A stretch of 64,000 nucleotides of DNA from Chloroflexota bacterium. Lineage in GTDB: Bacteria > Chloroflexota > Anaerolineae > Anaerolineales > UBA4823. The translations under genes and the position numbers were made by a program. Of this stretch, positions 26,023 to 34,771 are shown in pieces. Position 1 is the stretch's first letter, and every line of letters begins with the position of its first letter. The stretch spans positions 110,546 through 174,545 of the forward strand of contig JAKOUW010000016.1 in NCBI GenBank assembly GCA_029782365.1, read 5' to 3'. The notes below the pieces were generated by a model that saw only the letters and a program-made list of their open reading frames with translations, did no database searches and was not told the origin of the DNA.

Positions 26023-29000
26023 ATGACAGATAGCAAAGCCCTGCTGAACTTCGACCCACTGCGTTTTCAAGAGCAGCATGATTTCGTAGCTGCCCGGACG
26101 ACAATTCTGTATGAACCGGCTGGAGGAGCCTGGGCAGTAATTTCCGATGACCTGGCAGCGCGTTTCGCCAGCCAGGGCATCATAGTGCAGTTTTTTCCTG
26201 AGGACGATCTTTTATCGCTGCCGGCGGTTGTCTTCGACCCCCTCGCCGCGCAGGTTCAACTTCCGAACGGACTAACTGCACCGGCGCCTGCCGGAGATTC
26301 CAGCGTGTATACGCTGGTGCAGTTCATCGCTCCTATAGAGAATGATTGGCTGGCCCAGGTGGAAGAGCTGGGGGGTATTTACGTGCAAAACAATCCATAC
26401 AACGCGGCCATCTTCCGACTGACTACTGACCAGGCAGATCAGGTGCGCGCGCTGCCGGTAGTGCGCTGGGTGGGCATTTTTCACCCGGCCTACGCCGTCA
26501 GTTATGTTTTGGCTGGGCGCCAGGAGCCATTCGGCGCAGTTGATCTGGCCAGCCTGGCGCTCGACCCCGCCGCACTGGCGCCGGAGGAAACTGGCACCTT
26601 GGAAGTTTCTTTTTTTGGAGATGTTGTGTGCGCCGATCAGCGATCGTCGGTTGACGCGCTGGGTGTGCAAGTGCTCTTCGACACCGGCTATCACTTTGTG
26701 GTAAACGCCAGCGCCGACCAGGCCCTGGCATTGGCCCGCCTGGAAGGCGTATGTGCGGTAGAACGGCATTTTCCTGCCGCCCTGGGCAACCAGCGAGCTG
26801 GCCTGATCACGCAGGTCAATCAGGTGCGTGATTTTCGCAACACCAATTTTGTCACCAACCTGGATGGCAGTGGCGAAATTGTTGGCGTTATCGATATCGG
26901 CTTTGACGGTGGGGTGGGCAACCCGTTCCATCCTGACCTGGCCGGGCGAATGAACCTGCTCAGCCTGCACGTGGCTGCAGCAGGGTTAAATGCTGCCAAT
27001 ACGCAGGATTTATTCGTGGTGGTGGTCGGCGGCGTGCCGCAAAACATCATTCACGGCACGCATGTCTCTGGCACGATTGCGGGGAATGGGGCGAATACGG
27101 CGGCATTCGGCGCCGGCGGGGCGCCTGCCAACGCCAGCAACGTGCGCGGCGTGGCGCCAAATGCACAGATCGTGATGCATTCGGCGTTAAATCCCGCCCT
27201 GGGAATCGTCGATTTCCGGCCGTTCCTGGGAGGCTTCTTTGGGGCCCACAACCTGGGGGCTCGCATCCATTCGAATTCCTGGGGGCGCATCGGCCTGCCC
27301 AACAACCAGGCATTGCCAACCAACAACAATTACAACAATGCAATCTCGCTGGTGATCGACCGCTTTGCCTATGTCAATCCGGAAGATTTGATCGTCTTCC
27401 TGACCCATAACCAGGAGCGGGATGCCGACAACGATGGCATCATGGATCAAAACCATTTGCCCTTCGAATCGGTCGCCAAGAACATCCTGGCGGTGGGTGC
27501 CTGCGAAAATGAGACCAACCTGGAGGGTTTGCCCAATACCTGGAATGCCACCTTCCCGGGGCGTTTTGCTGCCGTGGCTGGTTCGGGAGCGCCCCCAGTC
27601 GCAGGTAACTTCCCAATTTCGGACAGCGCCAACGATTTGGCGATGTTCAGCGACCGCGGCCGGGTCAACGTGCCAGGCGCGGCTGCCGCCCGTCGGCGGG
27701 TACGCCCAGACCTGGTGGCCCCCGGTACAAACATCCTTTCCACCGGCCCTACGGCTGTACTGCCCCTGGCAGCCGGAAGCCCTGGGCGTCCGAACACGGC
27801 TCCGGCAGCATTTTATTATCTCGATTCAGGCACCAGCATGGCTACACCGCATGTGGCAGGGGCGGCTGCTTTGACGCGCCAATTCTACCGGCAGGTGTAC
27901 GCCCAACTGCGCCGTCCTGTACTGGTTGAGCAAATAACTGGCTTTGTAAACCGCCCATCCACTGCCCCGCACGCCGTGGGCAGTGTAATTGCCTGGGTGC
28001 GTCCGGCCGGAGGAGGCAATGATATCGCCGCAGCCCGTTATAGCCGGACGCTGGATATCCAGGGCGCAGCCGTGGTTTTACAGAGCAATGCCGGCCCGAG
28101 TCCTGTTCCTCTGGTAGTCCGCCATGGGGTAAATACCCTACTTTTGCACCGCGCCGCCGATAATACACTGCGCCTCTCTTGCTACGACCCTAACCTGGCA
28201 ATCATCAATGCCTTTGGCACAAACGGCATTGTAACCCTGGCGCCGGCTTCTCGCCCGGAAGACGACCGCCGCCCCTGCATGTTTATCCACCAGGATGAAG
28301 TGGCCGTGGCCTGGGTGCAGAACGGCGGTACGACCCTACTCTTCCAGCGCTTCAATGCGCTCACTGGAGCGAAAATCGATGCCAATCCGATTCTGTTAGG
28401 TGACGCTTCCAGCACTTCCGAGTTTCCCTATATTACTCACAATGGCAGTGAGTACGCCCTGGTCTGGATTCACCAGCAGGGCGGTGAGTTTCGCCTGCTC
28501 TTCCGCCGCGTCGCTGCCAATGGCAGTCTGCCGGATGCCATTCCGGTGGTGGTGCATCACCAGGTTCAGGCGCTGGCCGAACCGCATATTCGCTGGAATT
28601 CCAGCCCATTGACCAATTTTTTTGTGCTCGTGTGGGTTGACTCGCGCACACAGCCAAGCGGATCCCTTTTTAGCCATTTATTGATGTCCAACGGGGCAGA
28701 TTTCTTCCTTCCCAGCGAGATCATAACCCTGCCGGCTGGCAGCCAGCTTCGCCGGCCTTCTTTGCTGCGCCGCAATGACCAGGGGTTCGTCTTGATGTGG
28801 GAAGACAACACGCAGCCAGGAACCGGCGGGGGAGGGCGTTTTGATGTTTACCTGGGGTTCCTGAACGAAATCGGCCTGGTTGATCCCACCATTCCCATTC
28901 GCGGGCCTAACCTCCCTGGTATGCGCATTTCCGATACCCCCAACGACACCGCCGGTTACACCTGCCTGGTGGACGGCCAGGCAATTACTCCGGTTTGGTA

Positions 29001-31011
29001 CAGCAACGATGAGATCAATTCGGATTTGCTGGGAGTCTATTCGATGGTTGTGTCCAATGCAGGCGCGTTTGGCGCACAGGTTGATCCAAACACGCCTTTG
29101 ATACAAAACGGCCGTTACGTGAACCACCAACTGCACGAACACGATGCTCTCGATCTGAACCGTACGGCCATCACCTGGGCCGGCGGCGATTATTTCTTGG
29201 TGCGTGTGGAACCGTTTGGCCCAGGTTCTCAGTTAAAGTTGGTGCGCACCAACAGCGACGGCCTGCCAGATGCAGCATTTGGACCGGAAGGCGCGCGCAC
29301 CATCGATTCGGATTTCGGCTTTGATCACCTTGTGATGTATTGGGCTCCAGGGATGCTTCTGGTCGCTGACACCTTTACCATATTCAATACTTTGCTGCGT
29401 TTCGATGACGCCGGGAATCCTGTCAACACTTTTGGAGATCAGGGGCGCGTGGTCATCACCGAGATCACCTCGGCCCCAGTGTCGCTGGGCGTCGGCCATC
29501 GCGGCACAGGCGCCAACCTGCGCATTATCTATGCCTGGGGCACGCCCAATGTTCCCAATCATATCTTACGGTACACTGTGTTGAACGGCTCTGGAGCCCC
29601 GGTGGTGGCTGCTCGCAACCTGGGCGTTACTGCCGGAATTCGCGCTGAAGGCACATCCGCCCACGGTTGGTTCCACTTTGTCGAATCGGATGCGCCAGCG
29701 CATTCGATCGCCGCCTGGCATATCACCGATCCGGCTGCGGGCACTTTGGCAGTCTTCATGAACCGCTTTGATATCCTCGGGAATCGCCAGCATGCTGCCG
29801 ATGTGCGACTGACAGCCATGGTAGGCGATTCGTTCAATGCGGTGATCGCCCCCCGCCCGGTAGTTTTTCAGCCAGTGGTGCCTGTTTCGGCAGCAGATGC
29901 GCTCAACTGCCGCCGGCGCGAATACGGCGTTGTCTGGCAGTTTCGACCGAACAATGCTGCGCCCTGGGAGCTGCGATTTACCTCCCTTGACCGTCAGGGT
30001 GTGGTGCAAGGCCCGAACGATGTACAGGTTATTTCTGGAGCGAACCACGCAACCGATCCCCAATTGGTTTGGGGCCGAGAAAGCTACGGCCTGGTCTGGC
30101 TAGAACAGGCGCCGGCCGGCGGTAACCATACCCTGTTCTTCGCGGTGCTGGATGTTTCAGGCAATCTGGTTGACCTGCGCCTGGCAGGGGCGGCCGCAGC
30201 TTTACCGGCAGCCCGTCATCAGGTAAGCGCCACGAGTGTTGATGTGAAAGATTTCAACCTGACCTGGAATGGGCGCTGTTTTCATATTACCTGGACAGAA
30301 GCCCAGGATGGAAAACTGCGCCACATGCAGGCCGCTCTGACCGCGCCCAGCCTGCAAGGCCAGCCAGATACCTACAGCCTGCCTTTCAGCCACGCCAGTT
30401 CAGCCCTGGTGCGCGCTACGCTGATCAACGGCGCCACCAATTTTCGAGGCACCAACCTGCCGAATGTCGGCCCTAACCCCAATGATGGGTACGGCTGGGG
30501 CCGACTGAACGTGCGCCAGGCCCTGGCCCCTCTGCCCCCAGTCACTTATTATGTCCGAGATGACGGCGCTGTGGCGCAAGGCGGCACGGTGCGTTACCGT
30601 TTTCATGTGCCAGCCGGCACCCTCCTGCTGCGCCTGACCCTGTGTTGGACGGATCCGCCGCGCGTTACGCTGGTAAATGTCCTAAATTTGCGCATGACAG
30701 CTCCTAACGGAAATGTCTATGTTGGCAACCGCTGGGGAGCGGCCGGGACGCCAGCCGCTCCCTTCAGCGACCCTTTGCCCAACCCGGCGCCGGCAGCGCC
30801 CTTCGAAACAACCCACAATACGCAGCAAATCGTACTTTCGACCGCCGCCAACATTCCGGCAGGAGATTATATTGTCGAAGTGATCGGCGGCTCGGTGCCG
30901 GTCTCCGATTTCCAACAGCATCCCGGCCAGCATTTTGCGCTGGTATTTGTCGGCAGCGGCGCAGAATCAGTGTACGGCGGCCCGCCAGGAGGCCCTCTAC
31001 CAGTTTATTAG
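26023..31011 (+). CDS. Giant S8 subtilisin-like protease, no signal peptide, with large inserted domain
   Basis: A 1662-aa protein. Residues ~1-270 are a propeptide-like region. The catalytic triad is D291 (VGVIDIGFD), H344 (HGTHVSG) and S605 (GTSMATPHVAG), with the oxyanion Asn probably N463 (FLTHNQ). After the helix following S605 (to ~627), about 820 residues of beta-propeller-like repeats (for example VAWVQNGGTTLLFQRFNA, YALVWIHQQGGEFRLLFRRV) intervene. The catalytic domain then resumes at ~1457 (HASSALVRATLINGATN ... GYGWGRLNVRQAL). A C-terminal jelly-roll (~1495-1650) follows. The N-terminus is hydrophilic, with no secretion signal. As the last gene of the tail operon it may be a cargo or particle-associated protease. 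Confidence 0.88.
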   Translation: MTDSKALLNFDPLRFQEQHDFVAARTTILYEPAGGAWAVISDDLAARFASQGIIVQFFPEDDLLSLPAVVFDPLAAQVQLPNGLTAPAPAGDSSVYTLVQFIAPIENDWLAQVEELGGIYVQNNPYNAAIFRLTTDQADQVRALPVVRWVGIFHPAYAVSYVLAGRQEPFGAVDLASLALDPAALAPEETGTLEVSFFGDVVCADQRSSVDALGVQVLFDTGYHFVVNASADQALALARLEGVCAVERHFPAALGNQRAGLITQVNQVRDFRNTNFVTNLDGSGEIVGVIDIGFDGGVGNPFHPDLAGRMNLLSLHVAAAGLNAANTQDLFVVVVGGVPQNIIHGTHVSGTIAGNGANTAAFGAGGAPANASNVRGVAPNAQIVMHSALNPALGIVDFRPFLGGFFGAHNLGARIHSNSWGRIGLPNNQALPTNNNYNNAISLVIDRFAYVNPEDLIVFLTHNQERDADNDGIMDQNHLPFESVAKNILAVGACENETNLEGLPNTWNATFPGRFAAVAGSGAPPVAGNFPISDSANDLAMFSDRGRVNVPGAAAARRRVRPDLVAPGTNILSTGPTAVLPLAAGSPGRPNTAPAAFYYLDSGTSMATPHVAGAAALTRQFYRQVYAQLRRPVLVEQITGFVNRPSTAPHAVGSVIAWVRPAGGGNDIAAARYSRTLDIQGAAVVLQSNAGPSPVPLVVRHGVNTLLLHRAADNTLRLSCYDPNLAIINAFGTNGIVTLAPASRPEDDRRPCMFIHQDEVAVAWVQNGGTTLLFQRFNALTGAKIDANPILLGDASSTSEFPYITHNGSEYALVWIHQQGGEFRLLFRRVAANGSLPDAIPVVVHHQVQALAEPHIRWNSSPLTNFFVLVWVDSRTQPSGSLFSHLLMSNGADFFLPSEIITLPAGSQLRRPSLLRRNDQGFVLMWEDNTQPGTGGGGRFDVYLGFLNEIGLVDPTIPIRGPNLPGMRISDTPNDTAGYTCLVDGQAITPVWYSNDEINSDLLGVYSMVVSNAGAFGAQVDPNTPLIQNGRYVNHQLHEHDALDLNRTAITWAGGDYFLVRVEPFGPGSQLKLVRTNSDGLPDAAFGPEGARTIDSDFGFDHLVMYWAPGMLLVADTFTIFNTLLRFDDAGNPVNTFGDQGRVVITEITSAPVSLGVGHRGTGANLRIIYAWGTPNVPNHILRYTVLNGSGAPVVAARNLGVTAGIRAEGTSAHGWFHFVESDAPAHSIAAWHITDPAAGTLAVFMNRFDILGNRQHAADVRLTAMVGDSFNAVIAPRPVVFQPVVPVSAADALNCRRREYGVVWQFRPNNAAPWELRFTSLDRQGVVQGPNDVQVISGANHATDPQLVWGRESYGLVWLEQAPAGGNHTLFFAVLDVSGNLVDLRLAGAAAALPAARHQVSATSVDVKDFNLTWNGRCFHITWTEAQDGKLRHMQAALTAPSLQGQPDTYSLPFSHASSALVRATLINGATNFRGTNLPNVGPNPNDGYGWGRLNVRQALAPLPPVTYYVRDDGAVAQGGTVRYRFHVPAGTLLLRLTLCWTDPPRVTLVNVLNLRMTAPNGNVYVGNRWGAAGTPAAPFSDPLPNPAPAAPFETTHNTQQIVLSTAANIPAGDYIVEVIGGSVPVSDFQQHPGQHFALVFVGSGAESVYGGPPGGPLPVY

Positions 31012-31228
31012 GTGCGGTTAAACTGACCCGCCGACAGCGATCAACGCTCTGTTCGCATTCGCAAATGCAGTCCGAGGATATCGCCCCTGGGCAGTGGAAA
31101 AGCGCGCCCGATTGCCGCGCAGCCGCCCTGACACAGCTTTTTCGTCCAAGAGCGAAAAAAAAGAATGGCAGATGCTGGAAGGGCAACAGATTTTCAGATC
31201 CAATTTTTATCTGATAAGGAGTGACAAA

Positions 31229-31951
31229 GTGGAGATTAATGGAAAAGTCATTATCGTCACAGGTTCATCCGCCGGCATTGGCCTGGCGGCAGCTCGCTTG
31301 CTCTGCAAAAATGGCGCTAAGATTGCCCTGGTAGCCCGTTCAGCAGACCAATTGGAACAGGTTTCGCAAGAACTGCCGGATTCTTTTGCAGTGGCGGCCG
31401 ATTTAAGCATGGTTGATTGCGTGCCGCAGGTCATTACTCGCATACATGGCCATTATGGGCACATTGACGCCCTGGTGAATAATGCCGGGCGCGCTATGCA
31501 CATTTCGATTGAAAAAGGCGATGTGCAGCTTTATCGCCAACTGCTCGACTTAAATGTTGTCAGCATTTTATATGCCATGCAGTGCGTGATTCCCATCATG
31601 CGCCAGCAGGGCGGGGGAGTCATTCTCAACGTTAGTTCAGGGCTCAGCAAACGCATTGCACCTGGGGTTGGCTTGTATGCCTCCACAAAGTATGCCCTCA
31701 ATGCCATCACTTTAACCGCCAGATTGGAGCTGGCAAAAGACAACATTCGGGTTGGGCTGATGATCCCGGGGCGAACCTACGGGACGCAGTTCGCCCACAA
31801 AGCTGTCAGCCTGCATGAAGGTCCTGAGGCCTGGCAAGCCTCGGCAGCGACCCACGGCGATTCACCCGAGCATGTTGCCCAAAAAATCATGGAGGCTTTG
31901 CAAACAGAAGCCGCTGAAACATACGCTGACAGCGTCCGGCCGGCCAGTTGA
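31229..31951 (+). CDS. Short-chain dehydrogenase/reductase (SDR)
   Basis: A 240-aa classical SDR. It has TGSSAGIG at residues 11-18 (NAD(P) binding), NNAG in ALVNNAGRAM, a catalytic Ser in NVSSG (S136/S137) and YASTK with Y150 and K154. The frame is open from 31094, but GTG at 31229 with AAGGAG at 31216-31221 gives the expected N-terminus. It is separated from the subtilase by 217 bp with nothing recognisable and stands alone. The regulated hydrolase/TetR unit begins about 45 bp further on. Substrate unknown. Confidence 0.88.
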   Translation: MEINGKVIIVTGSSAGIGLAAARLLCKNGAKIALVARSADQLEQVSQELPDSFAVAADLSMVDCVPQVITRIHGHYGHIDALVNNAGRAMHISIEKGDVQLYRQLLDLNVVSILYAMQCVIPIMRQQGGGVILNVSSGLSKRIAPGVGLYASTKYALNAITLTARLELAKDNIRVGLMIPGRTYGTQFAHKAVSLHEGPEAWQASAATHGDSPEHVAQKIMEALQTEAAETYADSVRPAS

Positions 31952-31995
31952 CAACGGTCTGTTAGTAGATGACCACCAGGAGACGAAATTCGCCC

Positions 31996-32038
31996 TTGAC
32001 AAAACTAATTATATTAGTTAAAATACTAATATAATTAG
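31996..32038 (+). promoter_or_regulatory. Promoter with 34-bp palindromic operator for the hydrolase-tetR operon
   Basis: TTGACA at 31996-32001 and TAAAAT at 32019-32024 are separated by exactly 17 bp. A perfect 13-bp inverted repeat, CTAATTATATTAG (32005-32017) and CTAATATAATTAG (32026-32038), flanks an 8-nt spacer that contains the -10. Each half is itself a CTAAT-N3-ATTAG dyad, with centres 21 bp apart. The TetR gene of the operon very probably binds here and blocks RNA polymerase. Confidence 0.85.
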
Positions 32039-32057
32039 CACAAAGGAGTGAATTGAA

Positions 32058-32882
32058 ATGGCAACAAAATACTTATTGGTTCCAGAAGGAAAGATAGCTT
32101 ACGATGACGCCGGCAGCGGGCCGCTCGTAATATGTGTACCCTCCATGGGCGATCTGCGCCAGGAATTCCGTTTCCTGGCGCCCGAGCTGGTCACAACCGG
32201 TTTCCGGGTGATTACCATGGATGTTCGCGGTCATGGAGAGAGCAGCACAAGCTGGCCGGATTTCTCTGTGGCCGGAGTTGGCAGCGATATTCTTTCGCTG
32301 GCGCGCCACCTGGATTGCGGACCGGCGGTGATCATTGGCGACTCGATGGCTGGCGGCGCCGCGGTTTGGGCAGCGGCCGAATCACCCGCATTGATCGGCG
32401 GCCTGGTGCTCGTTGACCCATTCGTACGCGGCGAAAAACAATTCCTCTTGTCCACCCTTTTCTCGGTCCTGTTCAGCCGCCCGTGGGGGGCCAGTATGTG
32501 GGTGAAATATTATGCCTCCCTCTATCCTACCCACAAGCCGGCTGACCTTCCCGCATATCTCACGGCACTAAAAAACAATTTGAGTCAGCCCGGCCGCCTG
32601 GAAGCGCTGCAGCACATGTTGGCTGCCTCCAAGCGCGCTTCCGAAGAGCGGCTGCTGCGCGTGACACAGCCCGCCCTGGTTTTGATGGGCAGTGAAGATC
32701 CCGATTTCAAAAACCCTGAGGCCGAGGCCGCCTGGGTTGCCGGTCAAATAAACGCTTCTTATCGGATGATCTCCGGCGCCGGGCATTACCCGCATGCTGA
32801 AATGCCAGGCAACACGGCGCCACTTATCATCAGTTTTTTGCAAAAAATCAACCAGGAAATGGAATATCAGAATGCCGCGTAG
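32058..32882 (+). CDS. Alpha/beta hydrolase
   Basis: A 274-aa hydrolase of the epoxide-hydrolase/haloperoxidase-like type. Nucleophile elbow GDSMAGG with S96, DVRGHGES after strand 4, a probable acid in GSEDPDF, and catalytic H243 in GAGHYPHAE. AAAGGAG at 32042-32048 is the RBS. It is the first gene behind the palindromic promoter, and its end overlaps the TetR start by 11 nt. Its expression is therefore probably induced by a ligand sensed by that repressor, perhaps its own substrate or a related compound. Confidence 0.9.
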   Translation: MATKYLLVPEGKIAYDDAGSGPLVICVPSMGDLRQEFRFLAPELVTTGFRVITMDVRGHGESSTSWPDFSVAGVGSDILSLARHLDCGPAVIIGDSMAGGAAVWAAAESPALIGGLVLVDPFVRGEKQFLLSTLFSVLFSRPWGASMWVKYYASLYPTHKPADLPAYLTALKNNLSQPGRLEALQHMLAASKRASEERLLRVTQPALVLMGSEDPDFKNPEAEAAWVAGQINASYRMISGAGHYPHAEMPGNTAPLIISFLQKINQEMEYQNAA

Positions 32883-33447
32883 ACCCGGCTTGGATAAAGC
32901 AGCGGTGGTCAAAGCGGCAGCCGACCTGGTGAACGCTGAAGGCCCTCAGGCTCTCGGGTTGGGACGCCTTGCAGAAATTTTAGGCGTCCAGCCTCCATCG
33001 CTCTACAACCATATTCACGGCCTGCCCGGATTAATCAAGGAGCTGGCGTTATTGAGCACGCAGCAATTGGGGGACAACCTGGCGAACGCGGCGATCGGCA
33101 AAGCAGGCGATCAGGCAATCTTTGCCATCGCCCAGGCGTATCGCCAATATGTGAAAGATAATCCCGGGCTGTACACATTCAGTTTGCGCTCTTCGGCCCT
33201 AACCCAACCATCGAACGAAGCGCTTAACGCCGCCCAGGATCGTGTGGTCCGGGTCAGCCTGGCCGTGCTGGCTTCCTTGGGCTTGCAAGGTGAAGAAGCC
33301 TTGCATGCTTTGCGCGGTTTGCGCAGCCTGGTGCATGGTTTTTCGACGCTCGAAGCGGCTGGAGGATTCGGGCTGCCTCTGGACTGCGATGAAAGCTTCC
33401 AGCGCTTGATCAAGCTGTTTGTCCAGGGCCTGCACACCTCCGGCTAA
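32872..33447 (+). CDS. TetR family transcriptional regulator
   Basis: A 191-aa regulator. The N-terminal helix-turn-helix covers residues ~8-55 (VVKAAADLVNAEGPQALGLGRLAEILGVQPPSLYNHIHGLPGLIKELAL). The C-terminal part (~80-185) resembles the WHG/TetR_C ligand domain with GLRSLVHGFSTLEAAGGFG. The ATG at 32872 lies inside the end of the hydrolase gene, so the two are coupled. It is the obvious candidate to bind the 34-bp palindrome upstream and regulate both genes. Its stop overlaps the stop of the convergent gene. Confidence 0.92.
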   Translation: MPRRPGLDKAAVVKAAADLVNAEGPQALGLGRLAEILGVQPPSLYNHIHGLPGLIKELALLSTQQLGDNLANAAIGKAGDQAIFAIAQAYRQYVKDNPGLYTFSLRSSALTQPSNEALNAAQDRVVRVSLAVLASLGLQGEEALHALRGLRSLVHGFSTLEAAGGFGLPLDCDESFQRLIKLFVQGLHTSG

Positions 33448-33911
33448 ACCGCCGGTTTGCTTGCGATGGGTGATCCACAGTAAGTGCATTGCGCAGTTTG
33501 TGCGCCCTGCCAAACCACCTGGGCTGGGTTTACCGGCGCGCCGCAGCTCGGGCAGGAAGCAGGCAGCCAACCCGTGTAGCGGATACTGCCGTTGGTTGCA
33601 TCTTTTACCAGCTCCGGAACCTGATTCAGAGTTTCAACGGCTGCTGGTTCCGGCTGCTCGAGAGGCGAACTGAAAGGATCGGTTGGCTCTGTCGGGTAAG
33701 GCTTGATATCTTCGATCACAGCCTGGTCCCGGTTGCCCCAATCCGCGGATACGAGTGAATTAACCACCATGCTCACGCCGATCAATATGATGATTCCGGG
33801 CCACCAATAGCCGGTATAGAATAATATTCCCAGGCCAATCAGCCAGATAGCCGTGCCGATCGTGTGATTCGGCCGGTCGATTCTTGAACGATTGCGATAC
33901 ATCTCAGGCAT
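33444..33911 (-). CDS. Small membrane protein with C-terminal zinc ribbon
   Basis: A 155-aa protein. Two adjacent hydrophobic segments (~residues 18-32 and 36-52, IGTAIWLIGLGILFYTGYWWPGIIILIGVSMVV) resemble the LiaF/DUF5668-type hairpin. An acidic, proline-rich linker follows. The C-terminus has two CxxC pairs (CPSCG, CTYCG; ~119-142), consistent with a zinc ribbon. GAGGAG precedes the ATG. Tail-to-tail overlap with the tetR stop. Function unknown. Confidence 0.7.
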   Translation of the reverse strand: MPEMYRNRSRIDRPNHTIGTAIWLIGLGILFYTGYWWPGIIILIGVSMVVNSLVSADWGNRDQAVIEDIKPYPTEPTDPFSSPLEQPEPAAVETLNQVPELVKDATNGSIRYTGWLPASCPSCGAPVNPAQVVWQGAQTAQCTYCGSPIASKPAV

Positions 33912-33985
33912 AACAGACTCCTCGTGTAGTATACGCAGGAGCGGCTGAAAAATCTCGCCTTTTTCGCTCGTTTTTTAGAAGATGG

Positions 33986-34659
33986 TCATACGGATTGTTC
34001 TACCAGGCGCCTCGACTGGATCGTAATCAAAAATGCGGCTGTCAAGCAGATCAAATAAAACACACCGAATATCGTCAGAAACCCTTTGGTCATGATATAA
34101 GCCAATGGAGTGAAGATCGCAAACAAGACCAGCATGGCGATCATCCAATAGCGCAGGTATGCCTGGTTCTTCGTTTCTGCATTTTGGCTGCGGCTAATCT
34201 GCCACAGCCAACCGAAGAAGAGAGCAAAGAATAAGAACTCCGCTGGGTCCATCAGCCTGGCAAACCACTCTGGGGGTTTTATCGTTTCCCAAAAGTTCAC
34301 CCAGCCTCCCAAAGGCCAGAGCAGTTCTACCCCGTTGAACCACAACACCAGATCGAGTGCTATATGCAGACCGATTCCAACCCCCAACCCAAGCCCCAGG
34401 TTCGCCCAACGCGGCTGCTTGAAAATCCAGGACAGCACATAAAGACCACAATCGCAGCCAGGATGGTAAACAAGCTGTGTGTGAACGTGCGGTGCAGCCC
34501 TTGGGAATTGACTTTCGCTATCGTTGCCTCTGCTATGGCATAATTATCCAGGTCGGGAAAAAGGCTGCCCAAAAGAATACCCAGGACGAGCCATTCGCGC
34601 GCCGGCGAGAATTTTCGCACGACAGCCCCAACCAAAGCATGCATACCAGCTTGAGCCAT
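33986..34659 (-). pseudogene. YdjM/DUF457-like membrane metal-dependent hydrolase, frame-disrupted
   Basis: Two overlapping frames together make one protein of the YdjM/LexA-binding, DUF457-type membrane hydrolase family. The first part starts at ATG 34659 (AGGAGG at 34666-34671) with MAQAGMHALVGAVV, SLFPDLDN and HRTFTHS, carrying the family's His/Asp motifs. It loses homology near 34430-34440 after IVVFM. The second frame continues from ~34438 (VLSWIFKQPRWANLGLGLGVGIGLHIALD) to the stop at 33986. One missing base would restore a single ~224-aa reading frame. No canonical slippery site is seen, so a frameshift mutation or sequencing error is most likely. Confidence 0.75.
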
Positions 34660-34771
34660 ACATAACCTCCTGTTTTTTTTAGAAACTGACCGGGAAAATA
34701 TGCTATCGGTGTAGCAAAATTTTCTGCATTCGATACACTTATTTGATATGATAATCCACAAGGACAAATTC

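Noticed and set aside
5403..31011. Type VI secretion system or prophage
   Set aside because: No TssB/TssC two-part sheath, TssJLM membrane complex or ClpV, and no head, packaging, integration or lysis genes.
31012..31228. Terminator or small gene after the subtilase
   Set aside because: Only a weak 5-bp stem near 31056 without a T-tract, and no frame with an RBS apart from the SDR start.
34430..34445. Programmed ribosomal frameshift in the YdjM-like gene
   Set aside because: No X XXY YYZ slippery heptamer or downstream structure is evident; a simple one-base loss explains it better.
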